A DNA stretch of 64,000 nt from Limanda limanda (taxonomy: Eukaryota > Chordata > Actinopteri > Pleuronectiformes > Pleuronectidae), in contig NC_083651.1 of assembly GCF_963576545.1 (NCBI RefSeq), forward strand, positions 9,460,386 to 9,524,385. Reading direction: 5' to 3'. Position 1 is the stretch's first letter, and each line of letters starts with the position of its first letter. The notes beneath the pieces are model-generated. The model did not search any database. It saw only the letters and a program-made list of their open reading frames with translations, and was not told the origin of the DNA. The position numbers and the translations under genes are program-made. Of the stretch, positions 11,101 to 21,942 are shown piece after piece.

Positions 11101-13995
11101 AAAAATGTTCTTAGGCATCATGTGAAGAGGGCTCCACAAGAAGATTTCTTTAACCTGTGGTCGTTTGAAGAAATACCTGTTGAACCCTTTGATCCCGAGG
11201 CGCCAACCCAGGCGCCAACCCAGGCGCCAACCCAGGCGCCAACCCAGGCAACTACCCAGGCAACTTTTGATCCCGTTACTGATTCTGTCTTTAATGAATT
11301 TTGGGGACTTGAAGAAATTCCTGAAGATCCATTCAGTGGAGTAGATATAGTGATACCAGTGCCGGCGACGACCACCACAGGTGCTGCGTCGACCACCACA
11401 GTGACGACCACCACAGGTGCTGCGACGACCACCACAGGTGCTGCGTCGACCACCACAGGTGCTGCGTCGACCACCACAGTGCCGACGACCACCACAGTGC
11501 CGACGACCACCACAGTGCCGACGACCACCACAGTGGCGACTACCACCACAGGTGCGGCAACGACAACCACTGGGCCGGCGACGACTACCACCACAGGTGC
11601 AACCACCACCACAGGTGCAACCACCACCACAGGGCCGGAGACGACCACCACCACAGGGCCGGAGACGACCACCACCACAGGGCCGGAGACGACCACCACC
11701 ACAGGGCCGGAGACGACCACCACCACAGGTGCGGCGACCACGACCACCACCACAGGTGCGGCGACGACCACCACCACAGGTGCGGCGACGACGACCACCA
11801 CAGGGCCGGAGACGACCACCACCACAGGGCCGGAGACGACCACCACCACAGGGCCGGAGACGACCACCACCACAGGGCCGGAGACGACCACCACCACAGG
11901 GCCGGAGACGACCACCACCACAGGGCCGGAGACGACCACCACCACAGGGCCGGAGACGACCACCACCACAGGGCCGGAGACGACCACCACCACAGGGCCG
12001 GCGGCGACCACCACCACAGGGCCGGCGGCGACCACCACCACAGGGGCGGCGGCGACCACCACCACAGGTGCGGCGGCGACCACCACCACAGGTGCGGCGG
12101 CGACCACCACCACAGGTGCGGCGGCGACCACCACCACAGGTGCGGCGGCGACCACCACCACAGGTGCGGCGGCGACCACCACCACAGGTGCGGCGGCGAC
12201 CACCACCACAGGTGCGGCGGCGACCACCACCACAGGTGCGGCGGCGACCACCACCACAGGTGCGGCGGCGACCACCACCACAGGTGCGGCGGCGACCACC
12301 ACCACAGGTGCGGCGGCGACCACCACCACAGGTGCGGCGGCGACCACCACCACAGGTGCGGCGGCGACGACTACCACCACAGGTGCGGCGGCGACTACCA
12401 CCACAGGTGCGGCGGCGACCACCACCACAGGTGCGGCGACGACCACCACCACAGGTGCGGCGACGACCACCACCACAGGTGCGGCGACGACCACCACCAC
12501 AGGTGCGGCGACGACCACCACTGGGCCAGTGACTACCACCACAGGTGCGACCACCACCACCACAGGGGCGGCGACGACCACCACCACAGGGGCGGCGACG
12601 ACCACCACCACAGGGGCGGCGACGACCACCACCACAGGGGCGGCGACGACCACCACCACAGGGGCGGCGACGACCACCACCACAGGGGCGGCGACGACCA
12701 CCACCACAGGGGCGGCGACGACCACCACCACAGGTGCGGCGGCGACCACCACCACAGGTGCGGCGACGACCACCACCACAGGTGCGGCGACGACCACCAC
12801 AGGTGCGGCGACGACCACCACAGGTGCGGCGACGACCACCACAGGTGCGGCGACGACCACCACAGGTGCGGCGACGACCACCACAGGTGCGGCGACGACC
12901 ACCACAGGTGCGGCGACGACCACCACAGGTGCGGCGACGACCACCACAGGTGCGGCGACCACCACCACAGGTGCGGCGACCACGACCACCACCACAGGTG
13001 CGGCGACCACGACCACCACCACAGGTGCGGCGACGACGACCACCACAGGTCCGGCGACGACGACCACCACAGGTCCGGCGACGACGACCACCACAGGTCC
13101 GGCGACGACGACCACCACAGGTCCGGCGACGACCACCACCACAGGTGCGGCGACGACCACCACCACAGGTGCGGCGACGACCACCACCACAGGTGCGGCG
13201 ACGACCACCACCACAGGTGCGGCGACGACCACCACCACAGGTGCGGCGACGACCACCACCACAGGTGCGGCGACGACCACCACCACAGGTGCGGCGACGA
13301 CCACCACCACAGGTGCGGCGACGACCACCACCACAGGTGCGGCGACGACCACCACCACAGGTGCGGCGACGACCACCACCACAGGTGCGGCGACTACCAC
13401 CACCACAGGTGCGGCGACTACCACCACCACAGGTGCGGCGACTACCACCACCACTGGGCCGGTGACTACCACCACTGGGCCGGTGACTACCACCACAGGT
13501 GCGGCGACTACCACCACAGGTGCAGCGACGACTACCACCACTGGGCCGGTGACCACCACCACAGGTGCGGCGACTACCACAGGGCCGGCGACCACCACCA
13601 CAGGTGCGACCACCACCACAGGGCCGGTGACCACCACCACAGGGCCGGTGACCACCACCACAGGGCCGGCGACTACCACCACAGGTGCGGCGACTACCAC
13701 CACAGGTGCGGCGACTACCACCACAGGTGCGGCGACTACCACCACAGGTGCGGCGACTACCACCACAGGTGCGGCGACGACTACCACCACAGGTGCGGCG
13801 ACGACTACCACCACAGGTGCGGCGACGACTACCACCACAGGTGCGGCGACGACCACCACAGGTGCGGCGACGACCACCACAGGTGCGGCGACCACCACCA
13901 CCGGTGCGGCGACGACCACCACAGGTGCGGCGACGACCACCACAGGTGCGGCGACCACCACCACCGGTGCGGCGACGACCACCACCACAGACTGA
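8137..13995 (+). CDS. Secreted mucin-like protein, paralogue A (family not recognised)
   Basis: Three exons join in frame: 8137-8335, 10860-10942 and 11020-13995, with donors ACAG|GTAAAA and ACAGG|GTAAGT and acceptors TTGGCAG and TTACACAG. The product is 1085 residues. Residues 1-21 form a signal peptide (hydrophobic VWIVFIVA core; cleavage probably after A16 or A21). Residues 22-135 are a compact N-terminal region with three Cys (one in exon 1, then C110 and C116) and a dibasic VKR site at 129-131 that a proprotein convertase could cut. Next come two copies of an acidic motif: FNLWSFEEIPVEPFDP and FNEFWGLEEIPEDPF. From about residue 210 to the end the protein is Thr-rich 7- and 8-residue repeats (AATTTTG, AATTTTTG, AAATTTTG, GPETTTTT) and would be heavily O-glycosylated. 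No vWD, cystine-knot or transmembrane segment is visible. I infer a secreted mucin-like glycoprotein; its function is unknown. Confidence 0.8.
9347..9420 (+). other. Possible alternative terminal exon in intron 1 of gene A
   Basis: A strong polypyrimidine tract and CAG acceptor end at 9346. In the phase left by exon 1 the segment reads ARKTFTDLKPGRSQSGTEK and continues to a stop at 9418-9420. The same segment follows an acceptor in gene B (20878) and in the remnant copy (14802). No good in-phase donor is visible, so it would have to be a last exon giving a short secreted peptide of about 90 residues. Expression is unproven. Confidence 0.35.
9563..9790 (+). mobile_element. Truncated hAT-type MITE ('agtacttgaaagccatac' family), copy in gene A intron
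   Basis: Matches the left part of the complete element at 27383-27926, beginning CAATGGTGTATAAAGTACTT. The right end is missing. A truncated copy sits at the same place in gene B (21120), so the insertion predates the duplication. Confidence 0.7.
10184..10662. mobile_element. TTAA-flanked MITE, Kolobok/T2-like
   Basis: A 471-base element (10188-10658) with perfect inverted ends AGGGACTCTTACCTTTGTTG extending to 26-27 bases, flanked by TTAA on each side. The TTAAAGGRR terminus fits the T2/Kolobok group; piggyBac is the alternative because it also uses TTAA. It interrupts the 'ggggtattggtaaa|tgcatatag' sequence that is continuous in gene B (22265-22290). Inside is ATGGATTCGGATTCAGAAGC followed by a splice-donor-like CCG|GTAAGT, perhaps a relic of the first exon of an autonomous parent. 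Confidence 0.8.
11370..13990 (+). repeat. Coding VNTR, 21- and 24-bp units, of mucin-like gene A
   Basis: About 2.6 kb of tandem units such as gcggcgaccaccaccacagg and gcggcgacgaccaccaccac. Unit variants cluster in runs: GPETTTTT units at about 11620-12000, AAATTTTG at about 12000-12420, AATTTTTG at about 12540-12730 and 13020-13450, and AATTTTG at about 12780-12960 and 13680-13980. It is CpG-rich in an AT-rich neighbourhood. Confidence 0.97.
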
Positions 13996-14040
13996 GAAGT
14001 GTTGGTTCGCGCCAGTGCAGTGATGACTATGTAACAGCTC

Positions 14041-14460
14041 TTAAAATAAAAATAAATTTCTCCTCAAAAGACTGCTACATGATTTGAACCTCACACTGCT
14101 GAGGCCTGATATGACTGCGGTTATTGTCAAACACAATATAAACATAAGGAAATAGAATATAGTCTCATCATAAACATGACAAATTCCAATATTGTATACT
14201 ATGTGACTAGAGGATTTAAAATTGCACAAATAATCAAATCTTGCACAATTCAAATATCCCCAAAGGATTTACACAGACACTTAAGAGACATCACAATAAT
14301 ATGTCAACACACTGTATAAACATTACTCTGTATAATGCTCTGTTATCTCTAGAGGTCGTACACAGCTGTCTATAAGCAACTGGACTTGCTTTAGTTATAT
14401 GGAGACGTTTCACTTTTTATTTAAGAGGCGACTTCAGTTCTGACGGACTCATGGGAAGTT
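14041..14460 (+). repeat. R1 repeat, copy 2; supplies poly(A) signal of gene A
   Basis: Begins 46 bases after the gene A stop codon with overlapping AATAAA motifs (14045-14050 and 14051-14056). It then matches copy 1 through 'aagaggcgacttcagttctg'. The poly(A) signals of gene A therefore lie in repeat-derived DNA. Confidence 0.75.
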
Positions 14461-15170
14461 GAATTTAACACCAGCTTAAACAAAATTGGGAAGACTGCAA
14501 AACTCCATATAAAGCCTGAGCTAAAACTTCATCTTCATCTTATCACACTTTGATTCTAAGTGTTGTTGGTGCAGAATCTGTGAGTTGAGTTAACGTCAAA
14601 ACAAATCTCCAGAGATGGTGCATTGACCGTTGTGCATTTGATTAATTGCTGAGATTTGAGTCCCCTCTTCTCAGACCACATGACTGGAATGTCTCAATGA
14701 AAAGTCAAAATGGACCAAAATATTTGTGGGGAACCTAAGGGTGAAATGCATTATTTTGTAAAGCATATTTTGGACCTTATATCATCCCCCTGTTTTTTCA
14801 GCTCGGAAAACATTTACTGATCTGAAACCAGTCTTGAACTGAAGAATAAATTAAATTAATTTTCAAAGTTCAAGATCAAAAGTAAATTCTAAATTCAAGT
14901 GTTCTTCTGAAATTGAATAATTCATGTTATTTACCATTTCTACAGGTATTCTTTCTACGGTGATTATTAGAAAGTGACGAAAGGAACCATGTTTGAGTTC
15001 CTTTTCAAAAATTTATTGAAATTAAAACGTGTTTCCAGTACAGCCATGGCAAAACTGGACCTGTGAGCCAGTTATTGGGATTAATCATCTCCTAAAAAGG
15101 CCATCAGACACCCCCCCCCCACATACTCTATTGCCTTACAACATGCCTAATGTCGGGGTATTGGTAAACA
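14461..15170 (+). pseudogene. Gutted third copy of the mucin-like gene block
   Basis: Segments align with gene A/B introns in the right order: 14490-14800 ('ttgggaagactgcaaaactc', 'tataaagcctgagctaaaac', 'tttgtaaagcatattttgga'), the candidate terminal exon after the acceptor at 14801, and 15040-15165 ('ggcaaaactggacctgtgag', 'aaaaaggccatcagacac'). Exon 1, exon 3 and the repeat exon are missing, so no product can be made from the known exons. Confidence 0.75.
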
Positions 15171-15700
15171 ATTAATTATTATATTATCATATTAATTAAC
15201 CATTAACAAAATTTAATATACTGTATTGATTAGCAAAAGTAACTCATATTAAAATGTAATAAAACGTTTAATGTCAACATATATTATATCTAAGGTTGAA
15301 AATATCCAGTAACATGGTGTGACATCTTCTGCCCTTAACCCTCAACAAGCGTAAGGAAAAAACTACGAAAGCCTTTTAACAGGGAAAAATAAATAGAAAC
15401 CTCAGAGAGAGCCACATGTGAATGATCACTCTCCCAGGACGGACAGAAGTGATCAACCCTAAAAATTCACAGAGATAACATGAAACATATGCCACCTCTT
15501 TCAGCAAACAAGTCCAGTCCCATCCTGTTTTGCCAGGACACAAAGGAGGTGGGGGACAATTGGTCCACATGAACCTTGCTAGTGGCAGTTGTGCGGTTAA
15601 TGAAACATTGCCGATTATAGTAAATATAATAATCCATTCTGTGTTTTTCTGAGTTTCAATAGAAGCACCAATCCACGCAATCAGGTGAACAAACCCACTA
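15170..15700. other. Spacer, no gene seen
   Basis: AT-rich sequence between the gutted copy and the env-like fragment, with only short uninformative ORFs. Confidence 0.6.
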
Positions 15701-15705
15701 GAAAT

Positions 15706-16022
15706 TTAGTTTCTAGCCTTATATTCATCAGGAACACCTCTGGGCATACCAATGGCATCTAAGGTAATGGTGTTATCAAAGCTGACAAAGGGAACCACAG
15801 CACGCTTGGTGATATGGTGGCAGGACTGGGGAGGGAGGACCGACAGATCACTAACAACATTGTCTGAAACCGGGATAACGTGGACTTCCTGGTCCAACAG
15901 GGCTATAGCACACAAACCATTCAAATTACCAGGGAGGGAACGTCTAATACAACACAAATCCAATACAAATCAGGACATTTCTGTACAATGGGAGGACGTG
16001 CAGAGCTGTGCATGCTTATACA
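15706..16022 (-). pseudogene. Possible endogenous retrovirus env-like fragment
   Basis: The minus strand has an open frame of about 85 codons from 15963 to 15706 whose end (PRGVPDEYKARN) reminds me of the surface/transmembrane region of fish retroviral env-derived genes. This is memory only. The frame is short, and the flanking sequence continues past the hAT insertion at 18308-18560. A shorter relative of the same DNA lies at 27043-27365. It is clearly non-functional as it stands. Confidence 0.3.
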
Positions 16023-16419
16023 ATCTATAGCAGAGGTCTTCAACAGGGGGTCCGCGGCCCCTAGGGGGTCCGCGGAGGTACTGCAGGGGGTCCGCGAAAT
16101 CGAAGTTGATTAGATAATTCTTTAAATTTTTTATTTTTTTTTCATTTTTTTTATTTTTTCACAAATTTAATTGTCTTTCAATACACATTAACATGCATCC
16201 AACATATTGTGAGGCTGATTTGACCCTCTGCCTGACAACCTCCATCCATCCAAGATTAGATAAGTTGTGTGCTACCCATCAGGGTCCGACATCTCACTAA
16301 AGTGGGAGTATGTGTGCCATCCACAGATGAGGATTCACTGTCTCTTCTACATGTATGTTTAAAATAAAAACATGAATCTGTGAATTACTTTAATAGCTCA
16401 GTGTTGTATGCAAGATGTA

Positions 16420-18043
16420 CAGTGGGTACGGGAAGTATTCAGACCCCTATAAATATTTCACTCTTTGTTTCATTGCATCAATTTGCAAAAATCAAAAATG
16501 TTCATTTTATTTCTCATTAATGTACACTCAGCACCCCATCTTGACAGAAAAAAACAGAAATGTAGAAATTTTTGCAAATTTATTAAAAAAGAAAAACTGA
16601 AATATCACATGGTCATAAGTATTCAGACCTTTTGCTGTGACACTCATATTTAACTCACATGCTGTCCATTTCTTCTGATCCTCCTTGAGATGGTTCTACT
16701 CATTCATTGGAGTCCAGCTGTGTTTAATTAAACTGATTTGACTCGATTAGGAAAGGCACACACCTGTCTATATAAGACCTTACAGATCACAGTGCATGTC
16801 AGAGCAAATGAGAATCATGAGGTCGAAGGAACTGCCCAAGGAGCTCAGAGACAGAATTGTGGCAAGGCACAGATCTGGCCAAGGTTACAAAATAATTTCT
16901 GCAGCACTCAAGGTTCCTAAGAGCGCAGTGGCCTCCATAATCTTTAAATGGAAGAAGTTTGGGACGACCAGAACTCTTCCTAGACCTGGCCGTCCAGCCA
17001 AACTGAGCAATTGTGGGAGAAGAGCCTTGGTGAGAGCGGTAAAGAAGAACCCAAAGATCACTGTGGCTGAGCTCCAGAGATGCATTAGGGAGATTGGAGA
17101 AAGTTCCACAAAGTCAACTATCACTGCAGCCCTCCACCAGTTGGGGCTTTATGGCAGAGTGGCCTGACGGAAGCCTCTCCTCAGTGCAAGACATATGAAA
17201 GCCCGCAGAGAGTTTGCCAAAAAACACATGGAGAACACTCCCAGACTATGAGAAATAAGATTCTCTGGTCTTATGAGACCAAGATTGAACTTGTTGGCGT
17301 TAATTCTAAGCGGTATGTGTGGAGAAAACCAGGCACTGCTCATCACCTGCCCAATACAATCCCAACAGTGAAACATGTTGGTGGCAGCATCATGCTATGG
17401 GGGTGTTTTTCAGCTGCAGGGACAGGACAACTGGTTGCAATTGAAGGAAAGATGAATGCGGCCAAGTACAGAGATATCCTGGAAGAAAACCTCTTCCAGA
17501 GTGCTCTGGACCTCAGACTGGGCCGAAGGTTCACCTTCCAACAAGGCAATGACCCTAAGCAGACAGCTAAAATAACAAAGGAGTGGCTTCGGAACAACTC
17601 TGACCATTCTTGACTGGCCCAGCCAGAGCCCTGACCTAAACCCAATTGAGCATCTCTGGAGAGACCTGTAAATGGCTGTCCACCAGCGTTCACCATCCAA
17701 CCTGATGGAACTGGAGAGGATCTACAAGGAAGAATGGCAGAGGATCCCCAAATCCAGGTGTGAAAAACTTGTTACATCATTCCCAAGAAGACTCATGGCT
17801 GTACTAGCTCAAAAGGGTGCTTCTACTCAATACTGGGCAAAGGGTCTGAATACTTATGACCATGTGATATTTCAGTTTTTCTTTTTTAATAAATTTGCAA
17901 AAATTTCTACATTTTTCTGTCAAGATGGGGTGCTAAGTGTACATTGATGAGAAATAAAATTAACTTTTTAAGATTTTAGCAAATGGCTGCAATGAAACAG
18001 AGTGAAAAGTTTAAAGGGGTCTGAATACTTTCCGTACCCACTG
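16420..18043 (+). mobile_element. Tc1/mariner-type transposon, inactive
   Basis: A 1624-base element flanked by TA (16418-16419 and 18044-18045). The inverted repeats are long, about 210 bases each, starting CAGTGGGTACGG and continuing AAGTATTCAGACCCC. This is the long-IR arrangement of fish Tc1-like elements. It sits inside the hAT-like element and so inserted later. Confidence 0.95.
16796..17860 (+). pseudogene. Tc1-like transposase, broken
   Basis: The N-terminal part (16796-17167, 123 codons) has the paired helix-turn-helix DNA-binding region and the GRPAKL linker motif. It ends in a stop after LGLYGRVA. The catalytic part resumes in another frame at about 17248-17613 ([16 protein letters not shown]) and again at 17672-17860 after a further frameshift. 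Of the DDE triad, the first Asp is Tyr (WSYETK) and the second is Gly (QQGNDPK), so the enzyme is dead for at least four reasons. The [12 protein letters not shown] region around 17630-17670 is still recognisable across a frame change. Confidence 0.93.
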
Positions 18044-18307
18044 TATGTTTATAAATGGCAGTGGCATGGCCACCCTGTACCTTGCACATGTTTAAATTAA
18101 AAACATGAATATATGAACCTGTGTTATATTTGAATACATTAGTATTGAATGCACAATATCAGGGTAGTTATGTTGAACATGGCACTAGGTCCAGTTTAAT
18201 ATAAAACACAATTTTATGCAATATATATAGTAGGGGGTCCCTGCTCCAGCTCTCCACCTGTTTGGGGGTCCTTGGCCTGAAAAACGTTGAAGACCTCTGA
18301 TCTATAG

Positions 18308-18585
18308 TATAAAATGGCAACAACAATCTTACATGCTGCAATGTTCCATTCCAAACGGGTGAAAACATTGTTGACACAGTGTGTTGTATGGCTGAATTCC
18401 AAATTAATTTACCCCGGTACCTTCACCCAACATTCAGGCCTCATTATGACATTAACACTGTTTGTTAGAGTGGTGGAAACACAGTTCAAGTGGAGGAAAC
18501 AGAAGCAGGTTTTTGGCTCTGGTTGAACTGGTACACAACACTGAATAGCTCTGGACCTATGATCAGGACAGATGACCACGAAACT
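18308..18585. other. Right half of the sequence split by the hAT insertion
   Basis: Matches 27101-27370 closely ('acaatcttacatgctgcaat', 'ccttcacccaacattcaggc', 'tggacctatgatcaggac'). It is the continuation of 15970-16030 and contains no supportable gene. Confidence 0.7.
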
Positions 18586-18945
18586 AACAATATAAACATA
18601 AGGAAAAAGAATATAGTCACAATATAAACATGAGAAAATCAAAAAAAGACCAATATCATATACTATGTGAATGTAAAATTGCACAAACAATCAAATATAG
18701 CACAGTTTAAATATCCGCAAAGGATTTACACAGACACTTATTAAGAGACATCACAATAATTATATTATATGATATGTCATCACACTGTATATACATGACT
18801 CTGTATAATGCTCTGTTATCTCCAGAGGTTGTAAACAGCTGTCTATAAGCAACTGGACCTACTTTAGTTGTTTGGAGACGTTTCACTTTTCATTTAAGAG
18901 GCGACTTCAGTTCTGACGGACTCATGGGAAGTTGAATTTAAAAAC
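18586..18945 (+). repeat. R1 repeat, copy 3 (left boundary of array block B)
   Basis: Starts within the R1 sequence at 'aacaatataaacataaggaa' and ends at 'ggactcatgggaagttgaat', an ending shared with copy 2. It is 5'-truncated relative to copy 1. Confidence 0.75.
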
Positions 18946-19594
18946 AGTTACAGATTAATCTCCTGGATACACCACGTGTTATCTTACAGTGCGGAACATT
19001 ATCACAAGTCAAGCAAAGACAACATTACAAACAGGTACTAGTTTTTTAAGAAGAGCATCAATGAATTAGTTCTGGTTGCAACGGTTGTAACAAGTTATTT
19101 ACTCTGAACTACAGGAGCAACAGCGCCTCCTGCTGATTCAGAAAGATTACACCAATCACACTCAAGATTCTTCTCTGCTGATCAAACACATGGTCATTTT
19201 GTGTCCATCTGATTAGATTTTGGTTTCCTTTGATAGATAATTCTTTATGTTTGTTTTGAATTTTTTTTTTTTGTGCTCCTGCTGTTGTCTTTAGTAGCTT
19301 TGTGCAGTTGTATTTGCCCCATAGTCAGGAACGTATTTCTCCCGATGCCAGTGAAAGCCCCACGCCAGTGGCCGCCCAGTCATTATTTGAATGCTTTCTC
19401 AATTAAACACCATTTTAAAAAGTCTTGACATCTGAAGATGGGGGATTAAAAAGCCTACAGCACCTATATTCCCAGGGGGTCTCCTGTCAGGAACCAGGCA
19501 CGACCTTGCCAAGTTTTCAAGATAGGATGAGATCACAGGTGTTCAGGGTGGTAAAGTGATTTCCCCCTGATCCCCGTGAACGCATCACGCCAGG

Positions 19595-19600
19595 TATAAA
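19595..19600 (+). promoter_or_regulatory. TATA box of mucin-like gene B
   Basis: TATAAA lies 93 bases before the ATG, the same spacing as in gene A. The upstream 100 bases are nearly identical to those of gene A, so the two copies should share regulation. Confidence 0.75.
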
Positions 19601-19687
19601 TCCGCCTGTGCGGCCTCTGGCCCTCAAGGATCTGCAGGTGCGCAAGTGTCTCAGTCTGCGTCAGTCGGAGAGTAGCTTGGAGCGACC

Positions 19688-21911
19688 ATGGCGTCTGCAC
19701 TGATGGCTCGGGTTTGGATCGTCTTCATTGTAGCCCAGCACAACAACGCAGAAAGCAACCAGTGCCCACGTGGACTTTCGACCGACCAGGACGAGTTTCA
19801 CTTCGGCAGCGAGAGGCCGGTCAGGTCGGTGACTGATGACCGGAACGTCCGTCGCTTCCCAGCGTTGGTTCGGAATTTCCTCACAGGTAAAAAAAGAAAG
19901 AAAAGCTGCTGCTGCTCTCTGGGGTCATTTGTGGGTTTTACCGTTTAAAACGTGGAGCTTCAAACTGTCCTCTGTTGTTTCAGTGATGTGCATTCTTGTA
20001 AGGGCCAAACATCAAGTGAAGGCCAGAGTTTATTTTTAATTTTTTAAACCTATTCGTTCTCGTTTCATATTTGCTGGTATCTCTGACTCCAGAGCGTTCA
20101 GTGTGAAGAAATTAGTGATATCTAGTGGGGAAATTGTCGCTGAACACCCCCCACCTCACCCTCCCCATTTGTGAAAATTGTATTATTTCTTTTGCCCCTT
20201 AAAATTGACTTTTTATTCTATAACTTATGTGGCCAGAAAATGTTTGTTGAAAATGTTTCTTTTATTTTAAGTTTGCTTCAGTTTAAGAACAATTTGGTTG
20301 TTAAAAATATAAATTTCTATATCTTCGGAATTAAGCTTAAATGTATGGTCTTGTTCTGTGTCGAGAAGTGCATGCACCTCGTCGGAGCGCGCACACTCAC
20401 TACGTCATCATCGCTACCGAAATGTACGTTTTAAAAACTATATGACGTTTGTTGCTGTTTAATCATGATAAAAATGATCCGTTGCCTGATTTTCATGAAT
20501 TCCTAGAGTCATCAAGGATTTATTAGACTCAGTTGAAGAAGCATTGCCTGATCATTGGTCTGATCATTCAATATTTCTTAGGACAAGTTTGACGTTAAAA
20601 TTGGGAAGACTGCCAAACTCTTTGTATAAAGCCTGAGCTAAAACACGATCTTATCTTACTTTGATTTTAAGTGTCGTTACTTGGTGCTGAATCTGTGAGT
20701 TGAGTTAAACTTTAAAAAAAAAATCTCTGGGGATGAGGTTGTGCATTAGATTAATTGCTGTGATTTGCATCCCCTTTTCTCAGACTAAAATATTAGTGGG
20801 GAACTTAAGAATGAAATGCATTATTTTGTAAAGCATATTTTGGACCTTCTGATATTTTCATCCCCCTGTTTCTTCAGCGAGGAAAACATTTACTGATCTG
20901 AAACCTGGAAGAAGCCAATGTGGAACTGAAAAATAAATGAAACAACAAAAAATCCAAAATTGAATACTAGGTTTAAATTGGAAATCTATCCCTTTACTTA
21001 TTTGAATAGAGTTTTAACATTTACAAAGTTCAAGATCAAAAGTAACTTATAATTTGAAAGTTTACTTCTGAAATTAAATAATTTATTCAAACGATCAACT
21101 TTTGGTTCTGTCTTTTGAACACTGGTGTGTAAAGTACTTGAAAGCCGTACTTGAGTAAAAGTACAGATATCTTACCTGAAAGTGACCTGTCAGAAAATGA
21201 CTTGAGTAAAATTCTTAAAGTAGCTCATATTAAATGTACTCAAGTATCAAAAGTATCTGGTGTTGAAATGTACTTAAGTATATCAAAAGTAAAAGTACCA
21301 AAATTAAAAATGCAAAGTGCTTTTTATAGTAGGCCTAAACAGACTCGTAACAACCCAAAATTGTTTCAGGATTAATTTCAACTGACTGAAAAATTATAAC
21401 AACAATATAATGGGACATATATAAAACGTATAATGTACAAATTTTGAACCCCAGATGCTGAGGTTCTTGATTGGACGAGTGCATTTGAACTTTTAGGGAC
21501 AACAACGAATCAACCAAACAGAATAAACACTGCCTCTTGTGTCTGCCTAAGAACATTAATGTACCACAGTATAACCAGTAAAAAATGCTGTTAATATCAT
21601 TAAACATGGACCTTTCATCAGTAGCAGATTTGATACACAATGACCCTTATGATAACTCGGTAAAGGGAAACAAGTTAAAGGCAGACGAAATAAGAGTTTC
21701 TCTTTTGTAAGCATGCACTTTGCTAGTACAGAGAAGAGAAAATCCCTGGACACAGTCTAGTTTTGCTGCCAAATTTCAGACAGAATAATAAAGACTGAAC
21801 TGAACCGAGCTCTTGCATGAGCACCTGGATCATTCTAAAGGGAATAAATGGATGGGGAATGTGATTGTGTTGATTAAGTACCTGTACTTTGTACAGACAT
21901 CGCTACTGCCC

Positions 21912-21942
<31 letters not shown>

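Larger units (their letters stand above)
16023..18307. mobile_element. hAT-like non-autonomous element with nested Tc1
   Basis: Termini CAGAGGTCTTCAACAGGGGG (from 16031) and its inverted counterpart ending at 18299 (...GTTGAAGACCTCTG) are flanked by the 8-bp duplication ATCTATAG (16023-16030 and 18300-18307). Without the nested Tc1 the element is about 0.64 kb and has no transposase. The 8-bp duplication and CAG-type ends fit the hAT superfamily. The homologous unoccupied site is preserved at 27093-27100. Confidence 0.88.

Noticed and set aside
11118..13988. 956-codon antisense ORF of Val/Ala/Pro repeats
   Set aside because: It is the complement of the stop-free coding repeat of gene A and has no promoter, splice or domain support.
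11370..13990. Antifreeze glycoprotein gene
   Set aside because: AFGPs are strict Thr-Ala-Ala/Pro tripeptides with cleavage spacers; here runs of four to six Thr alternate with Ala/Gly, and the N-terminal region is different.
11417..14023. Arg/Pro/Gln repeat ORFs in the +1 frame
   Set aside because: A shadow of the same repeat; the Thr frame continues from the signal-peptide exons and is the one joined by splice sites.
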